NCBI RefSeq assembly: GCF_030064675.1
Contig: NZ_CP116413.1
Location: 7,407,501 to 7,471,500, forward strand
Length of the DNA stretch: 64,000 nt
Source of the DNA: Crossiella sp. CA-258035
GTDB taxonomy: Bacteria; Actinomycetota; Actinomycetes; Mycobacteriales; Pseudonocardiaceae
Direction of reading: 5' to 3'
Shown here: positions 30,953-39,928 of the stretch, one piece after another
How the letters are laid out: the number at the start of each line of letters is the position of its first letter
Position numbering within the stretch: position 1 is the first letter of the stretch
Notes under the pieces: model-generated
Told to the model about the DNA's origin: nothing
The model's input: only the letters and a program-made list of their open reading frames with translations
Database searches by the model: none
Program-made: the position numbers and the translations under genes

Positions 30953-33858
30953 TCGCCGCCTGGCGCACGCCGTACCCACGACTGGCCGCCGCTCCTGCTC
31001 AGCAGGGCGGCGGCCAGTTGCGAGCGGCGGGCGATTCCCAGCTTCCGGTACATCCTGGTCAGGTGCTGCTCCACCGCCCGCGAGGTGACCAGGAAGCCCT
31101 CCGCGATCTCCCGGTTGGTCCGGCCGCGCACCACCTGCTCGGCGATCCGCAGCTCGTGCGGGGTCAGCTCGGCGCCGTCCACCACCTCACCACGGCGCAG
31201 CTCACCGAGGCCGGCGGCCTGGCGGCGGATGGAGTCGGCGAGCACGTCCGCGCCGCAGTCCTCGGCCAGCCGCAGCGCGCGCCGCAGCAGTGCGCCGGAC
31301 TGGGTGGCCTTGCCCTGGGCGCCCAGGTGCAGCGCCAACTCGGCCAGTGAGCGGGCCAGCTGCGGGCGGGCCGGGGAGTTCTCCAGGTGCCGCACCGACT
31401 CGGTGAGCAGGGCGGTCCGCTCGGCCTCCGGCGCGGTCAGCGCGGCGGTGCGCAGCGCGACGCCCAGCGGGCCGGGCCCGCCCCAGCGGCGGGCCAGCGC
31501 GAGCTCCTCGGCGGCGAGCCGTTCGGCGTCGGCGCGCCGGCCGGTGACCAGGTAGAGCGGGACCGCGCAGGAGCGCCACAGCAGCAGCGCGCGGTCGGTG
31601 ACACCCCGGTCCAGGAAGCGCTTTCCGACCTGTTCGAGGTCGGCCAGGCCGCCGCTGAGGTCGCCGAGGGAGGCGCGCAGCAGGCCGCGGACCAGCAGCA
31701 GGTAGTTGTAGCGCCAGCCCGCTGGCAGCTCGTCGGCCAGGCCGCGGTTGTGCAGCAGGTCCGCGGCGGCTGGGGCCTGGCCGCGTTCGAGCAGGATCTC
31801 CACCAGGGTGGCCACCACGAACAGGGTGGCGCTGCGGGTGCCGGTGCGCAGCTGGTCCAGCACGGCCAGCGCGGCGCGGGCGTCCGCCTCGGCCTCGGCC
31901 AGCGCGCCGCGGCGGCAGCGGACCTGGGCGCGCAGGCCGAGCGCGGCGGCGGCGCGCAGCGAGTAGCCGAGGCGGCGGGCCGCGGTGAGCAGCTCGGTGC
32001 AGTGCGCCTCGGCCAGGTCGAGGCGTTCCAGCACGAACAGCCCGGCGACCAGGTAGGCGAACTCCCAGCGTTCGGCCAGCTCGGCGCCCTGACCGGCGAC
32101 CGGGGTGCCGCCGCGCTGGGCCCAGGCGCGCAGCACCAGTGGCTCGGCCTCGGCCGCGCTGGATCCGCCGACCGCGGCCTGGAAGGCGAGCAGGGTGTCG
32201 GCGAACCGGCTGGCCCGCATCGAGCCGGCCGCGCCGCGCAGTCCGGCCAGGCGGTGCGGCAGGTCGGGCTGGACGTGGCAGTCGTCGACGTGCAGGCACA
32301 GCACGGACAGCCGCAGCTGCCTGGCCAGGCCGGCATCGTGTGGCTCGACCCTGGCGGCGGCCCGCGCCAGCAGGGCGATGCCCTCGGCGTGCCGGTCGGC
32401 CTCGCCGAGCTCCTGGGCCAGCGCGTGCGCGGCCCTGGCGGCGAGCACCGGGTCGGTGTCCTCGCCGGTCAGCTCGGCCAGGCGGGCCGCGGCGGGTTCC
32501 GGGTCGACGTGCAGCTCGGTGAGCGCGAGCTCCAGGCGGAGCTCGGCCAGGTCGCCGGCGGGCTGGGGTTCGGCGAGGGCGCGGCGCAGGCAGCGCACGG
32601 CCAGCTCCGGGGCGCCGTTGGCGGCCGCGCCGCGGGCCGCGCGGATGAGGGTGTCGGTGATCCAGTCGCCGGTGACCGCGCCGGGGCCGGTGGCGGTCAG
32701 GTGCGCGGCGACCTGTTCGGCCGGGGCGGCGGTGGCGTGCAGGTGCCGGGCGGCGCGGGCGTGCGCGGTCTCCTGCTCGGCCGCGCTGACCTCGGCGGCG
32801 AGCGCGCCCGCGACCAGGCCCTGGGCGAAGGTCAGCGGTTTGCCGTCGGCGAGCACGCCGAGTCCGGTCAGCTCGCGGGCGGCTTCGGCGGCCTCGGCCG
32901 GGTCGAGGCCGGCGGCCGCGGCGGCCAGGTCCAGCTCGGCCGCGCCGAGCACGGCGAGCGCCCTGGCCAGGCGGGTCACCTCGGGTGGCTGGGCGTGCAG
33001 GCGCGGCAGCAGCAGCTGGGCGATCTGCCGCTCACCGAACTCGGGCACCTCGGCCGCGTGCGCCGCGGTGGGCGGCACCCCGGCGGCCCGCGCGGCGCGG
33101 GCCAGCTCGCCGAGCAGGTACGGGTTGCCGCCGGTGGCCGTGGCGCAGGCGGCGGCGAACTCGGGCTCGACCGGCTCGCCGAAGACGGCGGTGAGCAGGT
33201 CGGCGCAGTCCGCGGCGGCCAGGCCGGTGAGCGCGAGCGGCTGGCCCGCGGTGACCAGGTCGTCCAGCGCGGCCGGGTCGGCGACCTCCCGGCCGGCGCC
33301 GCGGGTGACGGCCAGCAGCACCGGCAGGCCGTGCAGGCGGCGGCGCAGGTAGGCCAGCCAGCGCAGCGAGGGCGGGTCGGCGGCCTCGACGTCGTCCACC
33401 GCGATGACCAGCGGCGCGGTCGCGGCCAGGTTGGCGGTGAAGCGGAACAGGCCGTGCAGGGCGGCATAGGTGTCCAGCGCGGGCCGGTCGCCGTGCAGGC
33501 CCTCCCAGCCGAGCACCCGTTCGGCCAGCACTGCCGGTCCGGCCAGCAGCCGCTCCCGGCACTGCGCGGGCGCGGTGAGCAGCACCGGTTCCAGCAGCTG
33601 CCGGGCCACGCCGAAGGCGAAGTCGCGCTCCACCGGCGCGGCCTGCGCGCTGAGCACCAGCAGCCCGTCCCGTTCGGCCTGCTCGGTGAGCGCGCGCAGC
33701 AGGGTGGTCTTGCCCATGCCCGCGGCGCCGGTGACCAGGACCGCGCGGGGCAGGCCGCCGGCGGCGTCGGCCAGCAGGGCGCGCAGGCTGGCCAGCTCGG
33801 CGCGACGCCCGACGAGGAGGCGGTCGCGCTCGGGCGTCCATGGTCGCTGGCGCGTCAT
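30949..33858 (-). CDS. Large LuxR-family (LAL) ATP-binding transcriptional regulator
   Basis: A 969-residue protein. The N-terminal NTPase has Walker A GAAGMGKT (44-51), a Walker B-like LVIAVDDVEAADPP near 150 and a long helical repeat region (about 350-880, probably TPR-like). The C-terminal LuxR helix-turn-helix is LTPHELRIAEQVVRGRTNREIAEGF with VEQHLTRMYRKLGI. LAL/MalT-type regulators activate transcription on binding ATP and a small inducer; targets here are unknown. ATG 33858 has GAGGAG 7 bases upstream. The neighbours include two small secreted proteins and an alpha/beta hydrolase, possible targets by proximity only. Confidence 0.9.
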   Translation of the reverse strand: MTRQRPWTPERDRLLVGRRAELASLRALLADAAGGLPRAVLVTGAAGMGKTTLLRALTEQAERDGLLVLSAQAAPVERDFAFGVARQLLEPVLLTAPAQCRERLLAGPAVLAERVLGWEGLHGDRPALDTYAALHGLFRFTANLAATAPLVIAVDDVEAADPPSLRWLAYLRRRLHGLPVLLAVTRGAGREVADPAALDDLVTAGQPLALTGLAAADCADLLTAVFGEPVEPEFAAACATATGGNPYLLGELARAARAAGVPPTAAHAAEVPEFGERQIAQLLLPRLHAQPPEVTRLARALAVLGAAELDLAAAAAGLDPAEAAEAARELTGLGVLADGKPLTFAQGLVAGALAAEVSAAEQETAHARAARHLHATAAPAEQVAAHLTATGPGAVTGDWITDTLIRAARGAAANGAPELAVRCLRRALAEPQPAGDLAELRLELALTELHVDPEPAAARLAELTGEDTDPVLAARAAHALAQELGEADRHAEGIALLARAAARVEPHDAGLARQLRLSVLCLHVDDCHVQPDLPHRLAGLRGAAGSMRASRFADTLLAFQAAVGGSSAAEAEPLVLRAWAQRGGTPVAGQGAELAERWEFAYLVAGLFVLERLDLAEAHCTELLTAARRLGYSLRAAAALGLRAQVRCRRGALAEAEADARAALAVLDQLRTGTRSATLFVVATLVEILLERGQAPAAADLLHNRGLADELPAGWRYNYLLLVRGLLRASLGDLSGGLADLEQVGKRFLDRGVTDRALLLWRSCAVPLYLVTGRRADAERLAAEELALARRWGGPGPLGVALRTAALTAPEAERTALLTESVRHLENSPARPQLARSLAELALHLGAQGKATQSGALLRRALRLAEDCGADVLADSIRRQAAGLGELRRGEVVDGAELTPHELRIAEQVVRGRTNREIAEGFLVTSRAVEQHLTRMYRKLGIARRSQLAAALLSRSGGQSWVRRAPGGD

Positions 33859-33981
33859 CGGCTGCTCCTCGAAGGCCACTTCCGGGGCTTCGCGGCGGTG
33901 CGAGTGCTGAATGGTGGAAGCCTAGGAACCGCTGGGACGGCGGGCCAGTCCACATTGGAATTTGTGGTACAGACTGTCCCT

Positions 33982-34929
33982 GTGACAGCGGACTTCCTGG
34001 GTGAGGCCTATAGCGCGCGGACGATCGAGCTGGCCGCAGTCCGGAATGTGGACTCGGTGGCCACGCTGGTGCGCTACCCGGCGAAGTCTCCCGGTAAGGG
34101 CGCTTTGCTCTACGTGCACGGTTTCTGCGACTACTTCTTCCAGACCCACGTCGCCGAGTTCTTCAGTGCGCTCGGTTATGACTTCTACGCGCTGGACCTG
34201 CGCGCCTATGGCCGGTCGCTGTTGCCGGCCCAGCTGCCCAACTACGTCACCGACCTGGCCGAGCACTTCGAGGAGCTGGACGCCGCCGCCGAGCTGATCC
34301 GGCAGGACGGGCACGAGCGGCTGGTGGTGATGGCGCACTCCACCGGCGGGCTGATCACCCCGCTGTGGGCCGACGCCCGGCGCGGGCAGCTGCCGCTGGA
34401 CGCGATGGTGCTGAACAGCCCGTGGCTGGACCTGGCCGAGCCCTGGTTCAACCGGACCATCGGCACCGCGATCGTCCGGCTCCTCGGCCGGTGGCTGCCG
34501 AAGCTGGTGGTCAAGCCGACGCTGGCGCCGACCTACGCGCACAGCCTGCTGCGCGCCCACCACGGCGAGTGGGACTACAACCTGGCCTGGAAGCCGGTCG
34601 AGCACTTCCCGGTGCGGATGGGCTGGCTGCGCGCGGTGCGCCGGGGCCATGCGAAGGTGCATGCCGGGCTGGACGTGGGCGCGCCGGTGCTGGTGCTGTG
34701 CTCGGACAAGAGCCTGCTGCACCGCAAGGTCTGGGAGCAGGCGGCCGGCAACGCGGACACCGTGCTCGACGTCGAGCAGATCGCCAGGTGGGCGCCGCGG
34801 CTGGGCCGGGAGGTGACCGTGACGCCGGTGCCGGGGGCGCTGCACGACGTGTTCCTGTCCGCGCCGGCGGTGCGGGAGCGGGCGCTGGCCGAGGCGGGGA
34901 ACTGGCTGACCTCGCGCACGGCGCTGTAG
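33982..34929 (+). CDS. Alpha/beta hydrolase (S33/monoacylglycerol lipase-like)
   Basis: A 315-residue protein. LLYVHGFCDYFFQ gives the oxyanion region, DLRAYGRS follows strand 4, and the nucleophile is Ser120 in MAHSTGG. The late VPGALHDVF supplies the catalytic His and its surroundings. The sequence resembles serine aminopeptidase S33 or lysophospholipase-like hydrolases, so an ester or amide is the likely substrate. The GTG at 33982 is preferred because the preceding in-frame sequence is unconserved and overlaps the promoter region of the divergent regulator; GTG 33964 is the alternative. No Shine-Dalgarno is seen, so the mRNA may be leaderless. Confidence 0.85.
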   Translation: MTADFLGEAYSARTIELAAVRNVDSVATLVRYPAKSPGKGALLYVHGFCDYFFQTHVAEFFSALGYDFYALDLRAYGRSLLPAQLPNYVTDLAEHFEELDAAAELIRQDGHERLVVMAHSTGGLITPLWADARRGQLPLDAMVLNSPWLDLAEPWFNRTIGTAIVRLLGRWLPKLVVKPTLAPTYAHSLLRAHHGEWDYNLAWKPVEHFPVRMGWLRAVRRGHAKVHAGLDVGAPVLVLCSDKSLLHRKVWEQAAGNADTVLDVEQIARWAPRLGREVTVTPVPGALHDVFLSAPAVRERALAEAGNWLTSRTAL

Positions 34930-35074
34930 CGGCCGCGCGGTGGCCGCCCCCAGTGTCGGCCGTCACCCGGAGTGAAAATATCGGGGTCTACCCCGAGGTG
35001 CGCGGGGCGGGAAACGGGGAATGTGAATGGGGAAGCGGCCGCAGCGAGCGGCCCGACCCCAGGAGGTACTCACG

Positions 35075-35278
35075 ATGTCCGCCCCGATCAGGTCGCGACG
35101 GCTGGCCCGGTCGCGCAACAGTGTGTTCTTCGGCGTGGCCGGTGGCCTTGCCGAGTACTTCGGCTGGAAGCCCGGCACGGTGCGGTTGCTGTTCGTGGTC
35201 TCGTGCGTGCTTCCTGGGCCGCAGTTCCTGCTCTACCTGCTGCTGGCGCTGTTCATGCGCTCGCCGGAGAAGTACTGA
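35075..35278 (+). CDS. PspC-domain membrane protein
   Basis: A 67-residue protein. RLARSRNSVFFGVAGGLAEYFGWKPGTVRLLFVV is the PspC domain: a GG(L/I)AEYFG turn followed by a hydrophobic segment, then a second membrane span (FLLYLLLALFM). PspC proteins take part in envelope-stress signalling in enterobacteria, while stand-alone copies in actinomycetes are uncharacterised. AGGAGG lies 8 bases before ATG 35075. Confidence 0.9.
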   Translation: MSAPIRSRRLARSRNSVFFGVAGGLAEYFGWKPGTVRLLFVVSCVLPGPQFLLYLLLALFMRSPEKY

Positions 35279-35300
35279 ACCGCGCTGAGCTGAACTGAGC

Positions 35301-35340
35301 TGACGAACCCCCCGCCGTGCCACCGGCGGGGGGTTCGTCA
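35301..35340. terminator. Bidirectional terminator between pspC and glyA
   Basis: A perfect 17-base stem (35301-35317 with 35324-35340; arms TGACGAACCCCCCGCCG and its complement) with a 6-base loop, followed on the plus strand by TTTGTCAG. It serves both converging genes. Confidence 0.88.
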
Positions 35341-35349
35341 TTTGTCAGC

Positions 35350-36621
35350 TCAGACCTGCGGGGCCCAGCCCGGCATCGGGTAGCCGGCCATCAGCTCGGC
35401 GACCTCGGCCGCGATGCGCTCGATGGCCGCCTCGTCGTTCTCACCCGCCGCGGTCACCGCGCGGTCCATCCACTCCGCGACCTGCGGCATCTGCTCCACG
35501 CCCAGGCCACGGGTGGTGATGCCCGCGGTGCCCAGCCGGATGCCGGAGGGGTCGAACGGCTTGCGCGGGTCGAACGGCACCGTGTTGTAGTTCAGCTCCA
35601 CGCCCGCCCGGTCCAGCGCCTTGGCCGCGGGCTTGCCGCCGATGCCCTTGCTGGTCAGGTCGGCCAGGATCAGGTGGTTGTCAGTGCCGCCGGAGACCAG
35701 TTCGAAGCCGCGCGCGAGCAGTGCCTCGGCCAGCGCCTTGGCGTTGGCCACCACGGCGTGCGCGTACTCGCGGAAGGCCGGGCCGGATGCCTCGCCGAGG
35801 GCGACCGCGATGGCGGCGGTGGTGTGGTTGTGCGGGCCGCCCTGCAGGCCGGGGAAGACCGCCTTGTCCAGGGCCTTGGCGTGTTCGGCGTCGGACATCA
35901 GCATCGCGCCGCGCGGGCCGCGCAGGGTCTTGTGCGTGGTGGTGCTGATCACCTGGGCGTGCCCGGCCGGGCTGGGGTGCGCGCCACCGGCGATCAGGCC
36001 GGCGATGTGCGCGATGTCGGCGACCAGGATGGCGCCCACCTCGTTGGCGATCTCGGCGAAGGCCGGGAAGTCGATGGTGCGCGGGATCGCGGTGCCGCCG
36101 CAGAAGATCAGCTTCGGCCGTTCGGCGCGGGCCAGGTCGCGCACCTGGTCCATGTCCACGGTGCCGGTCTCCTTGCGCACGCCGTACTGCACGGCGCGGA
36201 ACCACTTGCCGGTGGCCGAGACGCTCCAGCCGTGCGTGAGGTGGCCGCCGGAGGGCAGCGCCATGCCCATCACGGTGTCGCCCGGCTCGGCGAAGGCCAG
36301 GTAGACGGCCAGGTTGGCCGGGGAACCGGAGTAGGGCTGCACGTTGGCGTGGTCCACGCCGAAGAGCGCCTTGGCCCGGTCCACGGCCATGGTCTCGATC
36401 GGGTCGACGAGCTGCTGGCCCTCGTAGTAGCGGCGGCCGGCGTAGCCCTCGGAGTACTTGTTGGTCAGCACGGTGCCGGTGGCTTCCAGCACCGCTTCGG
36501 AGACGTAGTTCTCCGAGGCGATCATGCGCAGTTTCTCGAACTGGCGGCCTGCTTCGGCCTGCACGAGTTCGGCGAGCACCGGGTCGGCATGGGTGAGGTG
36601 AGGCAGGGCGGGCTGGTGCAT
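35350..36621 (-). CDS. glyA: Serine hydroxymethyltransferase
   Basis: A 423-residue PLP enzyme. Landmarks are MIASENYVSEAV, NKYSEGYAGRRYYEG, the PLP lysine in STTTHKTLRGPRG, and RLGTAGITTRGL near the C-terminus. It interconverts serine and glycine and charges tetrahydrofolate with a one-carbon unit. ATG 36621 has GAGGAGG upstream. The leader carries a ZTP riboswitch, linking expression to folate/purine shortage. A second glyA copy in this genome would not be surprising but is not in the window. Confidence 0.96.
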   Translation of the reverse strand: MHQPALPHLTHADPVLAELVQAEAGRQFEKLRMIASENYVSEAVLEATGTVLTNKYSEGYAGRRYYEGQQLVDPIETMAVDRAKALFGVDHANVQPYSGSPANLAVYLAFAEPGDTVMGMALPSGGHLTHGWSVSATGKWFRAVQYGVRKETGTVDMDQVRDLARAERPKLIFCGGTAIPRTIDFPAFAEIANEVGAILVADIAHIAGLIAGGAHPSPAGHAQVISTTTHKTLRGPRGAMLMSDAEHAKALDKAVFPGLQGGPHNHTTAAIAVALGEASGPAFREYAHAVVANAKALAEALLARGFELVSGGTDNHLILADLTSKGIGGKPAAKALDRAGVELNYNTVPFDPRKPFDPSGIRLGTAGITTRGLGVEQMPQVAEWMDRAVTAAGENDEAAIERIAAEVAELMAGYPMPGWAPQV

Positions 36622-36654
36622 GGACGAGTCCTCCTCGCGGCACGGCAACGGGTT

Positions 36655-36745
36655 CCGGCTGCGCCCAGGCGTACGGCGCGCACCGATCCGTGCCGCTCCC
36701 CGATGGTTGGTTCCACCCGAACACGCCAGTCGCGACAGGGGTGAT
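36655..36745 (-). promoter_or_regulatory. ZTP (pfl) riboswitch upstream of glyA
   Basis: The minus-strand leader reads CGCGACTGGCG, then GTGGAACCAACCATCGGGGAGC, a hairpin, and GCCTGGGC. These are the conserved parts of the pfl/ZTP riboswitch: the CGACUGGCG junction, the GGGGAGC strand and the CGCCUGGGC pseudoknot segment. It ends about 35 bases before the glyA ATG. It should turn on glyA when ZTP/ZMP signals low 10-formyl-tetrahydrofolate. Confidence 0.9.
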
Positions 36746-36836
36746 CCTACCGCGCGACGGGGTAGGAGAGGGGTGGATAGGGTGATCCGCAGCCGCGGTG
36801 CCCATGACCCGCGAGACCCCATTGCTTGGAGTGCCG

Positions 36837-37382
36837 ATGAGCCTCGAACGTCCCGTCGCCCCCGATCCCTACAGCCTGCTGCCCCCGGTCGGCTCCTTCA
36901 CCGTCACCTCCGCCGACGTGGCCGACGGCGAGCAGCTGACGAACGCGCAGGTGTTCAACGGGATGGGTCTTTCCGGCGAGAACCGCTCCCCGCAGCTGAG
37001 CTGGAGCGGCTTCCCCGCCGAGACTAAGAGCTTCGCGGTGACCTGCTTCGACCCGGACGCGCCGACCCCGTCGGGCTTCTGGCACTGGGTGGTGGTGGAC
37101 GTGCCGGCCACGGTCACCGAGCTGGCCGCCGACGCCGGCCGCGCGGACGGCTCCGGGCTGCCCGCCGGCGCCTTCCACGTGCGCACCGACTTCGGTTCGG
37201 CGGGCTACGGCGGGGCCGCGCCGCCCGCCGGGGACCACCCGCACCGCTACCTGTTCGCGGTGCACGCGCTGGATGTGGAGACCCTGGGCGTGGACGCCTC
37301 GGCCACCCCGGCGGTGGTCAGCTTCAACCTGGTCTTCCACACCCTGGCGCGGGCCGTGCTCAGCCCGGTCTTCGCGCACTGA
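36837..37382 (+). CDS. YbhB/YbcL-family PEBP-like protein
   Basis: A 181-residue protein of the phosphatidylethanolamine-binding/Raf-kinase-inhibitor-like family. The ligand-pocket signature is [21 protein letters not shown], followed by [23 protein letters not shown]. The ligand of bacterial members is unknown. ATG 36837 follows TTGGAG; an earlier ATG at 36798 would add 13 residues outside the conserved domain. Four bases separate it from the next gene, so the two are likely co-transcribed. Confidence 0.92.
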   Translation: MSLERPVAPDPYSLLPPVGSFTVTSADVADGEQLTNAQVFNGMGLSGENRSPQLSWSGFPAETKSFAVTCFDPDAPTPSGFWHWVVVDVPATVTELAADAGRADGSGLPAGAFHVRTDFGSAGYGGAAPPAGDHPHRYLFAVHALDVETLGVDASATPAVVSFNLVFHTLARAVLSPVFAH

Positions 37383-37386
37383 CCGG

Positions 37387-38544
37387 ATGGGAGTCCGGGT
37401 CTTACCGGCCTGGGTCGCGGGCATCGCCGCGGTCGTACTGGCCCTGGTGCTGTTCGTGCCCTACGTCGCCGTGCGCTACCGCAAGCGCGGCGACCTGGGG
37501 GCCGGCGATGTGGCGGTGGCCTTCGCCTTCCTGCTCTACCTGCTGGCGCTGCTCGCCTATGTGATGATCCCGCTGCCGCCGGTGGGACCGGACTTCTGCC
37601 AGCAGTTCGGCGTGCGGGCGCAGTGGCAGCCGCTGCACGTGCTCACCGAGTGGCCCTCGGTGCACGGCTGGCGGGACCTGCCCAGGGTGGCCGCGGACGG
37701 CAGCTTCCGTTCCTTCGCGCTCAACGTGGCGCTGTTCGTGCCGCTGGGCATGTTCGTCCGGCACCTGTTCCGGCGCGGTTTCCTGGCCAGCGCGTTCATC
37801 GGCGCTGGGGTGTCGCTGCTGATCGAGCTGACCCAGCTGACCGGGATCTGGTGGGTCTACCCGTGCGCGTTCCGGATCTTCGACGTGGACGACCTGATCT
37901 CCAACACCACCGGCGCGGCGCTGGGCGTGCTGTTCGCGCCGCTGCTGCGGCTGGTGCCCGGTCAGCGGACGGTGGCCGACGCCGGGCTGCCGCGGCCGGT
38001 GACCCGGTGGCGGCGGCTGCTGGCGATGGTGTGCGACCTGCTGCTGGTGTGGTGGGCCGGGAACGTGTTCGCGCTGGTGGTCGGGCTGGGCGGGGTCGCG
38101 GGGCCGTGGGTGCCCGCGTGGGCGCAGTGGTGGCTGCCCGCCGGGATCCTGCTGCTGCTGACAATGGTGGCGCGGGGCGCGAGTCCGGGGCAGGTGATCG
38201 TGCGGCTGCGGCCGGTGGCGGCCGGGGACGGTGCGGACCAGCGGCCGGGCACCCGGCCGCCGGGGCCGGTGGCGCTGCTGGTGCGCTGGCTGATCGGGCT
38301 CGGCGGGGTGGCCGGGCTGCTCGGGTTCGCCGCGGCGCCGACCGAGGTGCCCGGTGCGGACATCGCGCTGTGGCTGGCGCTCGGCTTGCTGCTGGCGCAC
38401 GCTGTTTCGGCGGTTTTCGGGCGGGATCAGCGGGGAATCTCCGGGCGGCTGGCCGGGTTGCAGGTCATCGACGCCCGGATGCCCGCGGCGGAGCGCGACC
38501 CCGCCGATGGCCGGCGGACCACGAGCGACAGGCAGGATGGATAG
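37387..38544 (+). CDS. VanZ-like / RDD-domain membrane protein
   Basis: A 385-residue membrane protein. The N-terminal half is VanZ-like: four to five spans with [19 protein letters not shown], then [10 protein letters not shown] and [18 protein letters not shown]. The C-terminal half is an RDD-like domain with three spans ([44 protein letters not shown]). VanZ relatives affect teicoplanin or other envelope-drug sensitivity in some bacteria; the role here is unknown. It begins 4 bases after the PEBP stop and overlaps the mycothione reductase start by 8 bases. Confidence 0.85.
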   Translation: MGVRVLPAWVAGIAAVVLALVLFVPYVAVRYRKRGDLGAGDVAVAFAFLLYLLALLAYVMIPLPPVGPDFCQQFGVRAQWQPLHVLTEWPSVHGWRDLPRVAADGSFRSFALNVALFVPLGMFVRHLFRRGFLASAFIGAGVSLLIELTQLTGIWWVYPCAFRIFDVDDLISNTTGAALGVLFAPLLRLVPGQRTVADAGLPRPVTRWRRLLAMVCDLLLVWWAGNVFALVVGLGGVAGPWVPAWAQWWLPAGILLLLTMVARGASPGQVIVRLRPVAAGDGADQRPGTRPPGPVALLVRWLIGLGGVAGLLGFAAAPTEVPGADIALWLALGLLLAHAVSAVFGRDQRGISGRLAGLQVIDARMPAAERDPADGRRTTSDRQDG

Positions 38545-39910
38545 CGTGCCTCACTACGACCTGGTCATCATCGGCAGCGGCTCGGGCAACTCGATCATCG
38601 ACGAGCGGTTCGACGACTGGAACATCGCGATCGTGGAGAAGGGTGTCTTCGGCGGCACCTGCCTCAACGTCGGCTGCATCCCGACCAAGATGTTCGTGCA
38701 TCCCGCCGAGCTCGCCGGCAGCCCGAAGCCCGCGGCCAAGCTGGGCGTGGACCTGGAGCTGCACGGGGTGAACTGGCCGGAGATCCGGGACCGGGTGTTC
38801 GGCCGGATCGACCCGATCGCCGAGGGCGGGTTCCGCTACCGCGCGCAGGAGTGCCCGAACGTCACCGTCTACACCGGCGAGGCGAGGTTCACCGGGCCGA
38901 AGCAGCTGGACACCGGCACCGGGGTGACCATCACCGCGGACCGGTTCGTGATCGCGGCGGGCAGCCGTCCGGTGATCCCGGCGGTGGCCGGCATCGACGA
39001 GGCCGGCTTCCACACCAACGAGACCGTGATGCGGCTGGAGAAGCTGCCCGCGCGGATGGTGATCCTCGGCGGCGGGTTCGTGGCCACCGAGTTCGCGCAC
39101 GTGTTCAGCTCCTTCGGCGTTCAGGTGACCGTGGTCAACCGGTCGGGCTCGCTGCTGCGGGCCGAGGACGCGGACATCTCCGCCCGGTTCACCGAGCTGG
39201 CCGGTCAGCGCTGGGACCTGCGGCTCAACCGCAAGGCGCTGCGCGCGGAGCGGGTGGACGGCGTGGTCCGGCTGCACCTGGAAGGCCCGGAGGGCGCCGA
39301 GGTGGTGGAGGCCGAGGAGCTGCTGGTGGCGGCCGGGCGGATCCCGAACGCGCGCCTGCTGGAGGTGGAGAAGACCGGGGTCGGCACGCATGCCGACGGG
39401 CGGATCGTGGTCGACGAGCACCAGCGCACCGAGGTGGCGGGCATCTTCGCCCTGGGCGATGTCAGCTCGCCGTACCAGCTCAAGCACGTGGCCAACCACG
39501 AGGCGAAGGTGGTCCAGCACAACCTGCTGCACCCGGACTCGCCCAGGACCACCGACCACCGGTTCGTGCCGCACGCGGTGTTCTCCACCCCGCAGGTCGC
39601 CTCGGTCGGGCTGACCGAGGAGCAGGCCAAGGCGGCCGGGCTCAACCACGTGGCGGTCACCCAGGAGTACGGCGGCATCGCCTACGGCTGGGCGATGGAG
39701 GACACCACCAGCTTCTGCAAGCTGATCGCCGACCCGGCCTCCGGGCTGCTGCTCGGCGCGCACATCATCGGGCCGCAGGCGGCCACGCTGATCCAGCCGC
39801 TGATCCAGGCCATGCACTTCGGGCTGGACGCGCGGACCATGGCGCGCGGGCAGTACTGGATCCACCCGGCCATGCCGGAGCTGCTGGAGAACGCGCTGCT
39901 CAAGATCTGA
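38537..39910 (+). CDS. mtr: Mycothione reductase
   Basis: About 457 residues of the pyridine nucleotide-disulfide oxidoreductase family. FAD-binding [17 protein letters not shown] and the redox-active pair Cys42/Cys47 ([13 protein letters not shown]) match Mtr of Mycobacterium, as do [30 protein letters not shown] and the C-terminal [13 protein letters not shown] with the active-site His. It reduces mycothiol disulfide with NADPH, keeping the actinobacterial thiol pool reduced. ATG 38537 overlaps the previous gene by 8 bases; GTG 38546 is an alternative that matches the Mtr N-terminus slightly better. Confidence 0.95.
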   Translation: MDSVPHYDLVIIGSGSGNSIIDERFDDWNIAIVEKGVFGGTCLNVGCIPTKMFVHPAELAGSPKPAAKLGVDLELHGVNWPEIRDRVFGRIDPIAEGGFRYRAQECPNVTVYTGEARFTGPKQLDTGTGVTITADRFVIAAGSRPVIPAVAGIDEAGFHTNETVMRLEKLPARMVILGGGFVATEFAHVFSSFGVQVTVVNRSGSLLRAEDADISARFTELAGQRWDLRLNRKALRAERVDGVVRLHLEGPEGAEVVEAEELLVAAGRIPNARLLEVEKTGVGTHADGRIVVDEHQRTEVAGIFALGDVSSPYQLKHVANHEAKVVQHNLLHPDSPRTTDHRFVPHAVFSTPQVASVGLTEEQAKAAGLNHVAVTQEYGGIAYGWAMEDTTSFCKLIADPASGLLLGAHIIGPQAATLIQPLIQAMHFGLDARTMARGQYWIHPAMPELLENALLKI

Positions 39911-39928
39911 GCCGGGCTGGTGGGCCGC

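Noticed and set aside
31387-33981. Plus-strand frame running through the LuxR-family regulator into the hydrolase
   Set aside because: Only the part after 33982 has a real protein; the rest is antisense to the regulator and low in complexity.
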